Shown: piece by piece, positions 25,413-34,681 of the stretch | Numbering within the stretch: position 1 is the first letter of the stretch | Layout of the letters: every line of letters starts with the position of its first letter | Assembly (NCBI GenBank): GCA_963828755.1 | Contig: CAWHFY010000003.1 | Span: 62,001-126,000 of the forward strand | Origin: WHSW01 sp963828755 | GTDB taxonomy: Bacteria; Actinomycetota; Thermoleophilia; Solirubrobacterales; 70-9 | Reading direction: 5' to 3' | DNA: 64,000 nucleotides | Notes under the pieces: generated by a model | What the model saw: only the letters and a program-made list of their open reading frames with translations | Databases searched by the model: none | What the model was told of the DNA's origin: nothing | Program-made: the position numbers and the translations under genes

Positions 25413-25815
25413 ATGCGAGGACACCGTTGGTACGCGATCCCGGCGCTCACGGCGCTGTTCGTCTGCGCTTTGATCGCGGCCGGGTGCGGCGGGGACGACG
25501 AGACGACCAGCTCCACCGAGGCAGCGACGACGACGACCAGCTCCGACGCGGAGTGCGGCGGACAAGATCGACGCAGCCGTCGAGTCGTGCAACACGAAGG
25601 CGCAAGAGCTTTCCGAGGCCGCCGCTGCCGCTCTGCAAGCGGCATGCACCACCGTCGGCGACAGCGCCAAGCAGGCGCTGAGCGAGGGTGGCGACCAGGT
25701 CGATCAGGCGCTCTCGCAAGCCGCAGACTCATGTAAGAGCGCGGTCGCACAGCTGCCCGCCGGCGAGGCCCAGGCGGCGCTCACGGATCTTTGCGACGCA
25801 ATCTCAAGCGATTAG
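25413..25815 (+). CDS. Small lipoprotein with helical tail (one frameshift)
   Basis: The N-terminus is a lipoprotein signal: MRGHRWYAIPALTALFVCAL, then lipobox IAAGC followed by GGDDETTSSTEAATTTT. At about 25556 the coding frame shifts. The continuation ADKIDAAVESCNTKAQELSE...LCDAISSD ends at TAG 25813-25815, giving about 134 residues. The mature part is helical and has Cys at regular intervals (ESC, AAC, DSC, DLC). The gene resembles other small lipoproteins of this window in layout. Function is unknown. The split is probably a one-base indel. Confidence 0.65.
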
Positions 25816-25862
25816 GCGCGAGCTCGACCCGACCGCGCACCCCACTCCGGGAAGGAATCCAA

Positions 25863-26372
25863 ATGGCAGACAGACCCGTATTCCTCTACGCCGCGATCTA
25901 CAGCGAGATCACCGACGCCGAGGCCGACTACGAGGCCGTCTTCGATCTTCACGCGCTCGGAGCGATCGGAACTTTTGACTCCGCGGTGATCCGCAAGGAA
26001 GAGGACGGCAAGGTTCGCGTCACCAAAACCGAGAAGCCGACCCAGCACGGCGCCTGGACCGGGGCCGGGGTTGGTGCGCTGGTTGGAATCCTGTTCCCGC
26101 CCGCGGTCCTCGGCGCCGCCATCGTCGGCGCTGGCGCCGGCGGGTTGACCGAACATCTCACAAAGGGGATCTCCCGCGGCGACCTCAAGGAGCTCGGTGA
26201 CGAACTCCAGGCGGGTACAGCGGCCGTGATCGTGATCGCCGAGTCGAAGATCGAAGAGCAACTCGAGAAGGCGACCAAGCGCGCCAACAAGGTGATCGAG
26301 AAGGAGGTCGACGCCGACGCCGACGAGCTGGCCCGCGAGATCGACGCCGCGGCCAAGGAGAGCACCGCATAG
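25863..26372 (+). CDS. DUF1269 family membrane-associated protein
   Basis: A 169-residue protein starting at ATG 25863 after AAGGAATCCAA. The first 70 residues (VFLYAAIYSEITDAEADYEAV) form an alpha/beta domain. A glycine-rich hydrophobic hairpin follows (GAWTGAGVGALVGILFPPAV, AAIVGAGAGGLTEHL), and then a charged region that includes SKIEEQLEKATKRANKVIEK. This matches the DUF1269 family, often linked to stress responses in bacteria. The C-terminal 40 residues are acidic and coiled-coil-like. The molecular role is unknown. Confidence 0.8.
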   Translation: MADRPVFLYAAIYSEITDAEADYEAVFDLHALGAIGTFDSAVIRKEEDGKVRVTKTEKPTQHGAWTGAGVGALVGILFPPAVLGAAIVGAGAGGLTEHLTKGISRGDLKELGDELQAGTAAVIVIAESKIEEQLEKATKRANKVIEKEVDADADELAREIDAAAKESTA

Positions 26373-26378
26373 CGGCCC

Positions 26379-26720
26379 CTATTCGGGCGACTGTGCGTCT
26401 GGCGGATCGTCCTTGTGGCGACGGTCGCGCACGTCTTGGAGCTTGGCGCGCGCGGCGGCTCGTTGCTCCTCGTTCGCCCTCACGAACCCGACACCGAGTT
26501 GGCGCGCCACCTCGACCAAGATCCCGATGCCCGTCAGGATGTAGATCGTGGTGAATATCTTCAGCACCTCGTGGGTGAGCACGAGATCGGGGTCGGCGAT
26601 GCTCGACGTGGTCAGCGTGCAGACTGCAAAGTAGAACCCGTCGCCGAGACTCCAGCCCTCACCGAGCGTGTAGGCCACCGTCCCTGCGAGCACGAGAACT
26701 AAGCGACACTTCCCCGGCAC
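26379..26720 (-). CDS. Two-TM ion channel-like protein with degenerate selectivity filter
   Basis: A 113-residue protein with the layout of a minimal K+ channel subunit: a hydrophobic segment at about 6-20 (LVLVLAGTVAYTL), pore helix GWSLGDGFYFAVCTLTT, filter region, and a second helix at about 54-75 (IFTTIYILTGIGILVEV). The canonical filter TVGYGD is replaced by TSSIAD, so K+ selectivity is doubtful. The first helix is short, which may reflect a start further upstream or a lost segment. The C-terminus is basic and soluble. It overlaps no other gene and is convergent with the DUF1269 gene. Confidence 0.7.
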   Translation of the reverse strand: MPGKCRLVLVLAGTVAYTLGEGWSLGDGFYFAVCTLTTSSIADPDLVLTHEVLKIFTTIYILTGIGILVEVARQLGVGFVRANEEQRAAARAKLQDVRDRRHKDDPPDAQSPE

Positions 26721-26812
26721 GCGGTCGGCAGCCTGGTGCGCTGGCGCCGGCCCCGGGGTGCATCGTGATCAGGCCCGTCATAAGCGGGCTTCGCTCAAAT
26801 AGGCTGCGGAGC

Positions 26813-27088
26813 GTGGGCAGCGTCTACGAGCTTCACCTGGCGATCAAGGCGCCGCCCACCGACGACGCGCGCGCCCGGGCCATCGTTCGCAAGCTCTCCG
26901 AGCACCGGCACGTCGAAGACCTCGGCGGCTCGTGGTGGCGGGCCGACTACTTCGACTTCGAGGACCGCGAGGCAGCCGCCCACGCCCTGCACGCCGACCT
27001 CAGGGCGATCGACGAGCACTGGGGCGAGGTGCTGCACGCGGGCTACATGAACAGGCCCGAGGACACGCCCGAACCGCTCGACCACTAG
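26813..27088 (+). CDS. Small hypothetical protein
   Basis: A 91-residue acidic protein from GTG 26813: VYELHLAIKAPPTDDARARA, IVRKLSEHRHVEDLGGSWW, DYFDFEDREAAAHALHADLR. It has an alternating strand-helix pattern and no catalytic motif. It is the last protein gene before the tRNA-Asp gene, at the right end of the islet. Function is unknown. Confidence 0.6.
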   Translation: MGSVYELHLAIKAPPTDDARARAIVRKLSEHRHVEDLGGSWWRADYFDFEDREAAAHALHADLRAIDEHWGEVLHAGYMNRPEDTPEPLDH

Positions 27089-27391
27089 CGCCCGGATTCC
27101 TAGAGGCCGACCCAACAGGGCGGCGACGGCGCCGTTAGAAAGCCATCACGCCAGCCCGCGCGGACTCCGCTTGTGGATCGCGGGTGGGACTCCAGGCGTG
27201 TCGGGCGGGGCGGTATGTATGGGCTCGCGCACCGCGCCGTTCCCGCCTTTCCCCTCCCCCTTCAGCGGCCTGAAGTCCGACCGTTTCGGGCTGCGTTTGG
27301 TACCCAAACGCGGTACCCAAACGAGAAATAGAAGACGTTCAGGTCTCGGGAGACTGTCTGTGCATGGCTTGTCTATGCGGTTTGTGTGGGA
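27089..27391. other. 303-bp spacer before tRNA-Asp with tandem GGTACCCAAACG repeats
   Basis: No gene is credible here. The segment contains GGTACCCAAACG twice in direct orientation (27299-27310 and 27312-27323); the first copy is half of a near-palindrome (CGTTTGG...CCAAACG, 27294-27310). Base composition is visibly less GC-saturated (TTTGGTACCCAAACG, AGAAATAGAAG) than in most of the window. The position next to an intact tRNA, opposite a half tRNA, makes it a candidate end of an integrated element. Confidence 0.5.
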
Positions 27392-27465
<74 letters not shown>

Positions 27466-27547
27466 GGGATTGCGTCGGGCCGAGCGGGTCGGCGCTGACA
27501 CGGGCCCGGAGCCCGCGGGCGAGATTCTAGGGATAGCCTCTCGGCCC

Positions 27548-28381
27548 GTGCGACTGGTCAGCTACGACTCCGAGCGCGGCGCCCGCGCGGGTGTGTTGCG
27601 CGACGGCGGGGTGGTCGACGCCTGGGATGCGATCGCGGGCGGCGGAGCCTCGCTGCGCGAGCTGCTCGCCGCGGAGCGACTCGCCGAGCTGGCCGCCGCC
27701 GACGGCCCCGCGATCCCGCTCACTGAGGTCGAGCTGCTGGCGCCGATCCCCGACCCCGAGAAGATCATCGGGATCGGGCTGAACTACACCGACCACGCCG
27801 CCGAGGCGCGCCAGGAGCCGCCGGCCAGCCCGACCTTCTTCGGCAAGTTCGCCAACGCGCTGCGCCCCGACGGCGCCACGGTCGAGCTCCCGGCGGCGAG
27901 CTCGAAGGTCGACTACGAGGCCGAGGTGGCGGTCGTGATCGGGCGCCGCGCCAAGGAGATCAGCGAGGCCGATGCGATCGACCACCTCGCCGGCTACACG
28001 CTGTTCAACGACCTCTCGGCGCGCGACCTGCAGTTCGCGACCCCGCAATGGATGCCCGGAAAGGTGTTCGACGGCGCCGCGCCCTGCGGGCCGGCGATCG
28101 TCACCTGCGACGAGGCCGGGCCCGACGACGCGATCGGGATCGCGCTCGACCTGAACGGCGAGCGGATGCAGGAGGACACCACCGCGGGCCTGATCTTCTC
28201 GATCCCGCGGATCGTCGCCCACCTCTCGACCCTGATGACGCTCGAGCCCGGCGACATCATCGCCACCGGCACGCCGTCCGGCGTCGGCGGTGCCCGCGAC
28301 CCGCGCGTCTGGCTGAAGCCGGGCGACGACGTCGTCGTCAGCTCGCCCCAACTCGGCGAGCTGCGCACCCGGATCGGCTAG
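27548..28381 (+). CDS. Fumarylacetoacetate hydrolase family protein
   Basis: A 277-residue enzyme of the FAH superfamily, from GTG 27548. The short N-terminal domain (VRLVSYDSERGARAGVLRD) is followed by the catalytic barrel with IIGIGLNYTDHA, YEAEVAVVIGRRAKEIS (metal-binding Glu), LFNDLSARDLQ (metal Asp), MPGKVFDGAAPCGPAIV and IIATGTPSGVGG. Family members hydrolyse C-C bonds or decarboxylate in aromatic and keto-acid catabolism (for example 2-hydroxyhepta-diene-dioate or acylpyruvate hydrolases). No pathway partner is adjacent, so the substrate is open. The gene begins 80 bases from tRNA-Asp, outside the islet. Confidence 0.88.
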   Translation: MRLVSYDSERGARAGVLRDGGVVDAWDAIAGGGASLRELLAAERLAELAAADGPAIPLTEVELLAPIPDPEKIIGIGLNYTDHAAEARQEPPASPTFFGKFANALRPDGATVELPAASSKVDYEAEVAVVIGRRAKEISEADAIDHLAGYTLFNDLSARDLQFATPQWMPGKVFDGAAPCGPAIVTCDEAGPDDAIGIALDLNGERMQEDTTAGLIFSIPRIVAHLSTLMTLEPGDIIATGTPSGVGGARDPRVWLKPGDDVVVSSPQLGELRTRIG

Positions 28382-28415
28382 CGCCTCAGTTCAGACGCGC
28401 GTGTGGACGGACCTC

Positions 28416-30111
28416 CTACCGGCGCCCGTTCGCGTTGCGGCCCGCGATCGCGCGCTGCGACGCGAACGCCGCGACGAGCGCGAACGGCAGGAACCAGACG
28501 ACGTAGAAGTAGAACCAGTGCGCCGCGGTCAGCTGCACGGCGATCGTCACCGCCGCGGCGAGCGCGGCAATCTGAACCGGCGTCTTGCGCCGCGGAACGA
28601 ACGCGACCGCGATCGCGAGCACCGCCGCCAGCACGCGGACGAGCGGCTGCGCGAACTCGAGCGACGGCGCCTGGCCCCAGATGCTGAAGGGCGAGCTGCG
28701 AGCCGCCTGGTAGCCCAGCGTGCGGTCGTACATCTCGCTCAGGCCGCCGTCGGGGATGAAGGGGACGAAGACGACCGCCGCCGTGATCGCAAACGCGACC
28801 GAGAACCACAGCGCGCCGCGCCAGCGCCGCTCATCGTCGGCGGTTGCGAACAGGGGCGCCAGCGCCGCGGGGCCGAACTTGGCCGCGGCCGCGAGCCCGG
28901 TGAGCACGCCGCGCGCCGGCGCCGAGCGCAGCGCGATGCAGGGCACCGATCCCGAGCGCCGCGATCAGCGCGTCGTTGGCGTTGGCGTTCATCACGTAGA
29001 GCGTCCAGGGGCAGGCCGCCCAGGCGAACCCGAGCGCCCAGCCGAGCGCCCGGCCCTGCTCGCCGTCGCGCAGCCGGCGCCCGAGCACGACGAGCCCGAC
29101 GATGCAGGTGAGGTCGAAGGCGATCGCGGCGGCGTGGGCGGCGCCCACCCCGGCGTCCCAGACCCCGTCCCAGGGGAAGATCAGCTCGAACGGGACGTAG
29201 GAGAGGTAGTTGAACGGGCCGTAGACGTCGCCCTTGAGGTCGAGCCCGAGCGAGAAGCCGCCCTCGTAGAGCGGCTCGCCGCCGGTGATCCGGTCGGCGC
29301 CGATCACCCCGGCGACGCCGATGTCGATCACGTGCGAGTCGATGATGTTGAGCGCGATCCGCCCGGCGGCAAGGACGAGCACCCCGATCGCCAGCCAGCG
29401 GATCGGCGCCAGCGGGACAAGCGGCCCCTCGCGCTCGCGCGGCCAGAACCCGGCGACCAGCATCCGGATCAGGAAGTAGCCGAGCACCGGGTAGGTGAGC
29501 GCGACCGAGGCGGTGATCTCGGCCCGGTTGAAGAAGAACAGCGAGAGCCCGAGGCCGAGCAGGACGAGCAGGTCGAGGTGCAGGAGCCGCAACGGGCGGC
29601 GGGGGTCGAAGAACGGGGCGATGAACAGCAGGCACAGCGGCAGCCAGATCCAGGGCGAGTTCACCTTCTGGGCGATCGCGCCCTCGTAGCCGCGGGCGAG
29701 CGGCGTCTCGACCTGGTAGTCGCGCCAGGCCTCGTCGACCGAGCCATCCGCCCCGTCGACGATCACCTCGGCGACCTCCTCGCCGTCGTCGGCGAACTGC
29801 ACCTGCCAGCGTGCCCCGCGCATGTAGACCTTCGGCCTCGCCGCCGGGCTCTCGTCGAGCTCGGCGCCGACGACGTCGTTGCGCTCGGCGATCGCGATCG
29901 CCTGCTCGGCCGAGACCGTGAACCCGGGCGGCGGCTGGGTGAGCGAGCCGGGCTCGACCAGCTTCGGGACCGGCTGACCACCGAACGGCGACTGCTCCGC
30001 CGGGTCGTCGTCGACCGTGGCCCCGGCGCCGGGGGCGGCGAGCACCAGCCCCGCGAGCGCCGCAACGAGCGCCGGCGCAAGCCGCCTCTGAGAGCGCGGT
30101 CGCCGCTTCAT
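28416..30111 (-). CDS. Polytopic membrane protein, GT87/DUF2029-like glycosyltransferase, with PepSY-like domain (one frameshift)
   Basis: About 565 residues. The N-terminus has a signal or anchor (LAPALVAALAGLVLAAPGAG), then an extracytoplasmic alpha/beta domain (FTVSAEQAIAIAERNDVVG ... WQVQFADDGEEVAEVIVDG) like PepSY/peptidase-propeptide domains. About ten membrane helices follow, with the loop YGPFNYLSYVPFELIFPW and a late ALGWALGFAWAACPWTLY, a layout seen in GT87/GT-C mannosyltransferase-like proteins. The frame breaks near 28945; the continuation VPCIALRSAPARGVLTGLAA lies in another frame. It probably transfers a sugar from a polyprenyl donor outside the membrane, but no catalytic residue is certain. 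Confidence 0.7.
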
Positions 30112-30166
30112 CAGCGGGCCACAGTAGCGATAGCCTGGGCGCCGATCACGGCGAAAGGGGAGCCAG

Positions 30167-30550
30167 ATGGGCTTCATGGACAAATTCAAGGACGCCGCGC
30201 AGCAGGCCCAGCAGGCGGCCAAGTCCGCGGGCGGCTCGGTCGCCAGCATGGGCGGCATGGGTGGCGCGGCCGACACCGCCGCGAAGGCGAACAAGATCGC
30301 CCAGCAGGGCGTCAAGCACCCGGCGGTGCTCAAGGGGATGCGCGAGACCGGCAACAAGGACCCGCTCTCGGGCGGCGTCGAGTACGAGCTCGAGGTCGAG
30401 GTGCGGCCGACCGGGGGCGACCCGTACACGGCCACCTTCTCGCAACAGCTGATCGCCGGGGCGGTCGACGGCTACAAGCAGAAGATCGGCGGCGAGGTGG
30501 TCGTCAACGTCGACCCCGACGATCCGCAGTCGATGCTGCTCTGGGGCTGA
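30167..30550 (+). CDS. Small hypothetical protein with glycine/alanine-rich N-terminus
   Basis: A 127-residue protein with a good ribosome-binding site (AAAGGGGAGCCAG before ATG 30167). Residues 1-45 are Ala/Gln/Gly-rich and helical (MGFMDKFKDAAQQAQQAAKS). The C-terminal 75 residues look like a compact beta domain (VEYELEVEVRPTGGDPYTAT, FSQQLIAGAVDGYKQKIGG, VVVNVDPDDPQSMLLWG). No catalytic motif is seen. Similar short proteins occur in other actinobacteria, but no function is known to me. Confidence 0.7.
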   Translation: MGFMDKFKDAAQQAQQAAKSAGGSVASMGGMGGAADTAAKANKIAQQGVKHPAVLKGMRETGNKDPLSGGVEYELEVEVRPTGGDPYTATFSQQLIAGAVDGYKQKIGGEVVVNVDPDDPQSMLLWG

Positions 30551-30600
30551 TCTCCGCCGTCCCCTGATCCGAAAGCGCGCTCGGTTGCGTATGACTGAGC

Positions 30601-31884
30601 GTGCGAGACAACCGAGCCAGAGTCGCCGTCATCGGCACCGGGATCGCCGGCCTCACCGCCGCGCGGTCCCTCGACCCCTCCCACGCGGTCACCCTCTACG
30701 AGGCCGAGAGCCGCATCGGCGGGCACACGCACACGGTCCGCGTCGACGATCCGCGCGGCGAGCGCTGGGTCGACACCGGGTTCATCGTCCACAACGACCG
30801 CAACTACCCGACGTTCACGGCGCTGCTTGGCGAGCTCGGGGTCGAGGCCCAGGACGCCGAGATGGGGATGTCGATCGCGTCGGACGACGGACGGTTCGAG
30901 TTCGCGAACACGAGGCGCGGGCTGTTCGCGCAGCGCTCGAACCTGATGCGGCCGCGCTTCTGGCGGCTGATCCGCGACCAGCTGCGCTTCAACCGCGAGG
31001 TGCGGCCGCTCGCCGGGCGCGCGGACTCGCCGACCGTCGGCGAGTTCCTGCGCGACGCTGGCTACTCGCGCTGGTTCTGCGAGCGCGCGATCGTGCCCGA
31101 GGTCTCGGCCGTATGGTCGGCCGACCCCGACGACATCTGGCGCTTTCCGCTCGGCTTCCTCGCCGAGTTCCTCGAGAACCACGGCCAGCTCCAGCTCCGC
31201 CGGCGCCCACAGTGGCGGACGATCACCGGTGGCTCGCGGGTCTACGTCGAGCGCCTGCTCGAGCAGTTCGGCGGCAGCGTCCGCACGAGCGCTCCGGTGC
31301 AGGCGATCGAGCGGCTCGACGCCGGGGTCCGGGTGGTCAGCGCCGGCGGCGACGCCGAGCTGTTCGACCAGGTCGTGATCGCCACCCACTCCGACCAGGC
31401 GCTGGCGATGCTCGACCGCCCGACCCCCGCCGAGCGGAAGGTGCTCGGGGCGATGCGCTATCAGGCCAACGAGGCCGTCCTGCACACCGACCGGTCCCTG
31501 ATGCCAACGCGCCGCCGCGCCTGGGCGAGCTGGAACTTCCACCTCAGCGACCCGCCCCGAGCGCGGACCGCGGTCACCTACTGGATGAACAACCTCCAGC
31601 GGCTCGATGCCGAGCGCGACTACTTCGTCACCCTGAACCTGAGCGAGCGGATCGACGACCGGGAGGTGATCGAGACGATCCCCTACGCCCATCCGGTGAT
31701 CACGCACGAGAGTGTCGCGGCCCAGCGCCGCTGGGCCGAGATCAGCGGGGTCGATCGCATCCATTACTGCGGCGCCTACTGGCGCTGGGGCTTTCACGAG
31801 GACGGCTGCTGGAGCGCGCTGCGGGCGTGCGACGGCGTCCGCCACGCCGCGCCGGCCGAGGACGAGCTGGAGCTGGCGGCGTGA
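30601..31884 (+). CDS. FAD-dependent oxidoreductase (amine oxidase-like), lipid-modification operon
   Basis: A 427-residue flavoprotein. The FAD-binding dinucleotide fold is at the start (VAVIGTGIAGLTAARSL, followed by YEAESRIGGHTHTVR). WVDTGFIVHNDRNYP is typical of the NAD(P)/FAD subgroup encoded next to cyclopropane synthases. The C-terminal part includes IHYCGAYWRWGFHEDGCWSA. Family members are thought to desaturate or isomerise fatty acyl chains in membrane lipids, as in furan or methyl-branched fatty acid pathways; that is inference here. The start is GTG 30601. The stop overlaps the DUF1365 start as GTGA. Confidence 0.85.
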   Translation: MRDNRARVAVIGTGIAGLTAARSLDPSHAVTLYEAESRIGGHTHTVRVDDPRGERWVDTGFIVHNDRNYPTFTALLGELGVEAQDAEMGMSIASDDGRFEFANTRRGLFAQRSNLMRPRFWRLIRDQLRFNREVRPLAGRADSPTVGEFLRDAGYSRWFCERAIVPEVSAVWSADPDDIWRFPLGFLAEFLENHGQLQLRRRPQWRTITGGSRVYVERLLEQFGGSVRTSAPVQAIERLDAGVRVVSAGGDAELFDQVVIATHSDQALAMLDRPTPAERKVLGAMRYQANEAVLHTDRSLMPTRRRAWASWNFHLSDPPRARTAVTYWMNNLQRLDAERDYFVTLNLSERIDDREVIETIPYAHPVITHESVAAQRRWAEISGVDRIHYCGAYWRWGFHEDGCWSALRACDGVRHAAPAEDELELAA

Positions 31885-32672
31885 GCGCCTCGGCGCTTTA
31901 CGAGGGCTGGGTGCGCCACCGCCGCGTCGACCCGGTCTCGCACGAGTTCCGGTACCCGATCTTCATGGCGTACCTCGACCTGAGCGAGCTGCCGGAGGCG
32001 CTCGACCCGCTGCGCGGCTGGTCGGCGCGACGCCCGGCGCTGGCCTGGTTTCGGCGCTCCGACCACCTCGGGCCGGAGGAACTGCCGCTCGACCGCGTGG
32101 TGCGCGAGCGGGTCGCGGCCGAGACCGGCTCGGAGCCCCAGGGGCCGATTCGCATGCTCACCAACCTGCGCTACTTCGGACACTGTTTCAACCCGGTCAC
32201 CTTCTACTTCTGCTTCGACGAGTCCGGGTCCGAGGTCGAGGCCATGCTCGCCGAGGTCCACAACACGCCGTACGGCGAGACGCACGCCTACGTGCTCGGC
32301 AACGACGCCCGCAAGCGGGTAGTTTCGGGGACACTTCAGAAGGAGTTCCACGTGTCACCGCTGATGGCCATGGATCATGTCTACGACTGGCGCGCGACGG
32401 TGCCCGGCGAGGACCTGCAGGTTCACATCGCCAGCCATCGGCAGCAGGCACCCCAACATCGGCACGGCTCGGCGGCCGCCTCGCAGGGCGTGCTCGCCTT
32501 CGACGCCACGCTCTCGCTCGAACGGCGCGAGCTGACCCCGGCGATCGCGCGGCGGATGCTGGCGCGCTACCCGGCGCTCACCCTCCAGGTGATGGTCCGG
32601 ATCTACTGGCAGGCGCTGCGGCTGCGGCTCAAGGGCGCGCCATGGCTCGGCCACCCGGAGCGCTCGACATGA
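31881..32672 (+). CDS. DUF1365 family protein
   Basis: A 263-residue protein with the DUF1365 signatures: LYEGWVRHRRVDPVSHEFRY at the start, FGHCFNPVTFYFCFD, AEVHNTPYGETHAYVL, KEFHVSPLMAMDHVYDW and a C-terminal basic segment (VMVRIYWQALRLRLKGAP). DUF1365 has no firm biochemical role but is almost always found between an FAD oxidoreductase and a cyclopropane fatty acid synthase-like methyltransferase, as here. Overlaps of 4 bases with both neighbours show translational coupling. It may act in membrane fatty acid modification. Confidence 0.9.
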   Translation: MSASALYEGWVRHRRVDPVSHEFRYPIFMAYLDLSELPEALDPLRGWSARRPALAWFRRSDHLGPEELPLDRVVRERVAAETGSEPQGPIRMLTNLRYFGHCFNPVTFYFCFDESGSEVEAMLAEVHNTPYGETHAYVLGNDARKRVVSGTLQKEFHVSPLMAMDHVYDWRATVPGEDLQVHIASHRQQAPQHRHGSAAASQGVLAFDATLSLERRELTPAIARRMLARYPALTLQVMVRIYWQALRLRLKGAPWLGHPERST

Positions 32673-33917
32673 GACCCGGCGTCGCGCTCGCCCGGCGCGT
32701 GATGTTCGCCGCGCTGGCGCGGATCCGCAGCGGCCGGCTCGAACTGGTCGAGGGCGGGCGAACGTTCGCGTTCGGCCCGGCGGGCTCGCGCCTACGCGCC
32801 AGGATCGAGGTCCGCGACCCGCGCGCCTACGCCTGGGCGCTGCGCGGCAGCACCGGGCTCGGCGAGTCGTACGTCGACGGCCTCTGGGCCACCGATGACC
32901 CGGTCAGCGCCGCCCGGATCGCCTGTCGCAACCTCGAATCGCTCGACCTGACGCGCCAGCGCCTGCAACCGCTGATCGGCCCGGTCCAGAGGGCGCTCGA
33001 GCTGGTCCCACGCAACACCCGCGAGGGTGCGCTGCGAGAACATCTCGGCCCACTACGACCTCGGCAACGACCTGTTCGAGGCGTTCCTGGATGAGCGGCT
33101 GATGTACTCGGCGGCGGTCTTCGCCGACCCCGATGACACCCTCGAGCAGGCCCAGCTGAAGAAGCTGGAGCGGATCTGCGCGGCCCTCGACCTCGGCCCG
33201 GACGATCACCTGCTCGAGATCGGGACCGGCTGGGGCGGCCTCGCGATTCACGCCGCCGCGACCCGCGGCTGTCGGGTGACCACGACGACGATCTCGCAGG
33301 AGCAGTACGGCTACGCCCGCAAGCGCGTGGCCGAGGCCGGCCTCTCGGACCGGGTGGAGATCCTGCTGCGCGACTATCGGGACCTCGACGGTGTGTACGA
33401 CAAGCTCGTCTCGATCGAGATGATCGAGGCGGTCGGGTGGCAGTACTTCGACGAGTTCTTCGCAGTCTGCTCGCGGCTCACCGCCCCCGGCGGCGCCTTC
33501 TTCCTGCAGGCGATCGTGATCGGCGACGACGCCTACGAGGCCGAGAAGGCCGCGCCCAGCTTCGCGAACAAGCACATCTTCCCGGGCGGCTGCCTGCCCT
33601 CGCAGCGGCTGATCACCGAGCTCGGGCGCGAGCACGGGATCGCGGTCGCCGACTGTGACGAGATCAGCGACGACTACGCCGCCACCCTGGCGATCTGGCG
33701 CGAGCGCTTCAACGACGCGGCGCCGGCCCTGCGCGCGCGCGGCTACGACAAGCGCTTCGCCCGGCTTTGGAACTTCTACCTCGCGTTCTCCGAAGGAGGC
33801 TTTCGAGAGCGCCGGATCCGCGACCTGCAGCTGGTCCTTGCGAAGCCCGGCTGGCGGACCCCCGACGGATGGCGATCGCCTTCACACGCGCTGGAAGCGG
33901 CGAGCCTCTCGTCCTGA
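32669..33917 (+). CDS. Cyclopropane-fatty-acyl-phospholipid synthase family methyltransferase (one frameshift)
   Basis: About 415 residues from ATG 32669. The N-terminal part (MRPGVALARRVMFAALARIR ... STGLGESYVDGLWATDD) is the CFA synthase lead domain. After about 33030 the frame shifts and the SAM-dependent core continues with ENISAHYDLGNDLF, EIGTGWGGLAIHAA, SIEMIEAVGWQYF, FPGGCLPSQRLITEL, ISDDYAATLAIWRERF and LWNFYLAFSEGGFRER. These match CFA synthases that methylate or cyclopropanate unsaturated acyl chains of phospholipids. The shift probably reflects one inserted base in GAGGGTGCGCTGCG. The predicted C-terminus overlaps the next gene by 49 bases. Confidence 0.88.
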
Positions 33918-34681
33918 TCCACGGCCTCGGCGGGTCGCGGCGAATCTGGGAGCCGGTCATCGACCGGCTCGCGGCCGAGCGCGACGTGATCGCGGTCGAC
34001 CTGCCCGGCTTCGGCGCCTCGCCCGTGCTCCCGCACGGGATCCCGCCTAGCCCCGCCAACCTCGGCCGCGCGGTCGCCGATCTCTGCGAGGAGCTCGGGG
34101 TCGAGCGCCCCCATCTGGCCGGCAACTCGCTCGGCGCCTGGGCGGCGTTCGAGCTCGCCAAGCGCGACATCGCCGCGTCGGTCTGCGCGATCTCGCCGGC
34201 CGGGCTGTGGCGGGCGCCGCTCGGCCCGCGGCGGGTCGACTCGCACGGCTGGGCGCTGCGCCTGCGCCCGCTGCTCCCGCTTCTGCTCGCTTCGACGCGG
34301 GCGCGGGCGGCGCTGCTGCGAACCACCGTCGCGCGACCCGAGCGCCTCTCGGTCGCCGAGGCGAGGGGGCTCGTGCGCGACTGGCTCGAGGCGCCCGGCT
34401 ACGAGGCGGCGAACACGCAGATGCGCGCCCACGTATTCGAGGACCCGCACCTGGTCACCGCGCCGACCACGGTCGCGTGGGGGACCGAGGACCGGCTGGT
34501 CGGGCGGCCGCGCGCGGAGCGGCTACCGCCGGGGACGCGCTACGTCGAGCTCGAGGGGCTCGGCCACACGCCGACCTGGGACGACCCGCCGCGGATCGCG
34601 GAGCTGCTGCTGGTGGCCAGCGACGCGGATCAGGTCGGGTCCGGGCGCTGCTCGCCCGGCCAGGACCCGGTCGCCTTGTAG
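33869..34681 (+). CDS. Alpha/beta hydrolase
   Basis: A 270-residue alpha/beta hydrolase. LVLIHGLGGSRRIWEPVI gives the oxyanion region, LAGNSLGAWAAFEL carries the nucleophilic Ser, TTVAWGTEDRLVG the acidic residue and LEGLGHTPTWDDP the catalytic His. The start chosen is ATG 33869, inside the end of the methyltransferase gene; a slightly later start is possible. It is the last gene of the FAD oxidoreductase/DUF1365/CFA operon and may hydrolyse an ester or act as a lipase-like enzyme. Its 3' end overlaps the DUF4235 gene on the other strand by 52 bases. Confidence 0.85.
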   Translation: MAIAFTRAGSGEPLVLIHGLGGSRRIWEPVIDRLAAERDVIAVDLPGFGASPVLPHGIPPSPANLGRAVADLCEELGVERPHLAGNSLGAWAAFELAKRDIAASVCAISPAGLWRAPLGPRRVDSHGWALRLRPLLPLLLASTRARAALLRTTVARPERLSVAEARGLVRDWLEAPGYEAANTQMRAHVFEDPHLVTAPTTVAWGTEDRLVGRPRAERLPPGTRYVELEGLGHTPTWDDPPRIAELLLVASDADQVGSGRCSPGQDPVAL

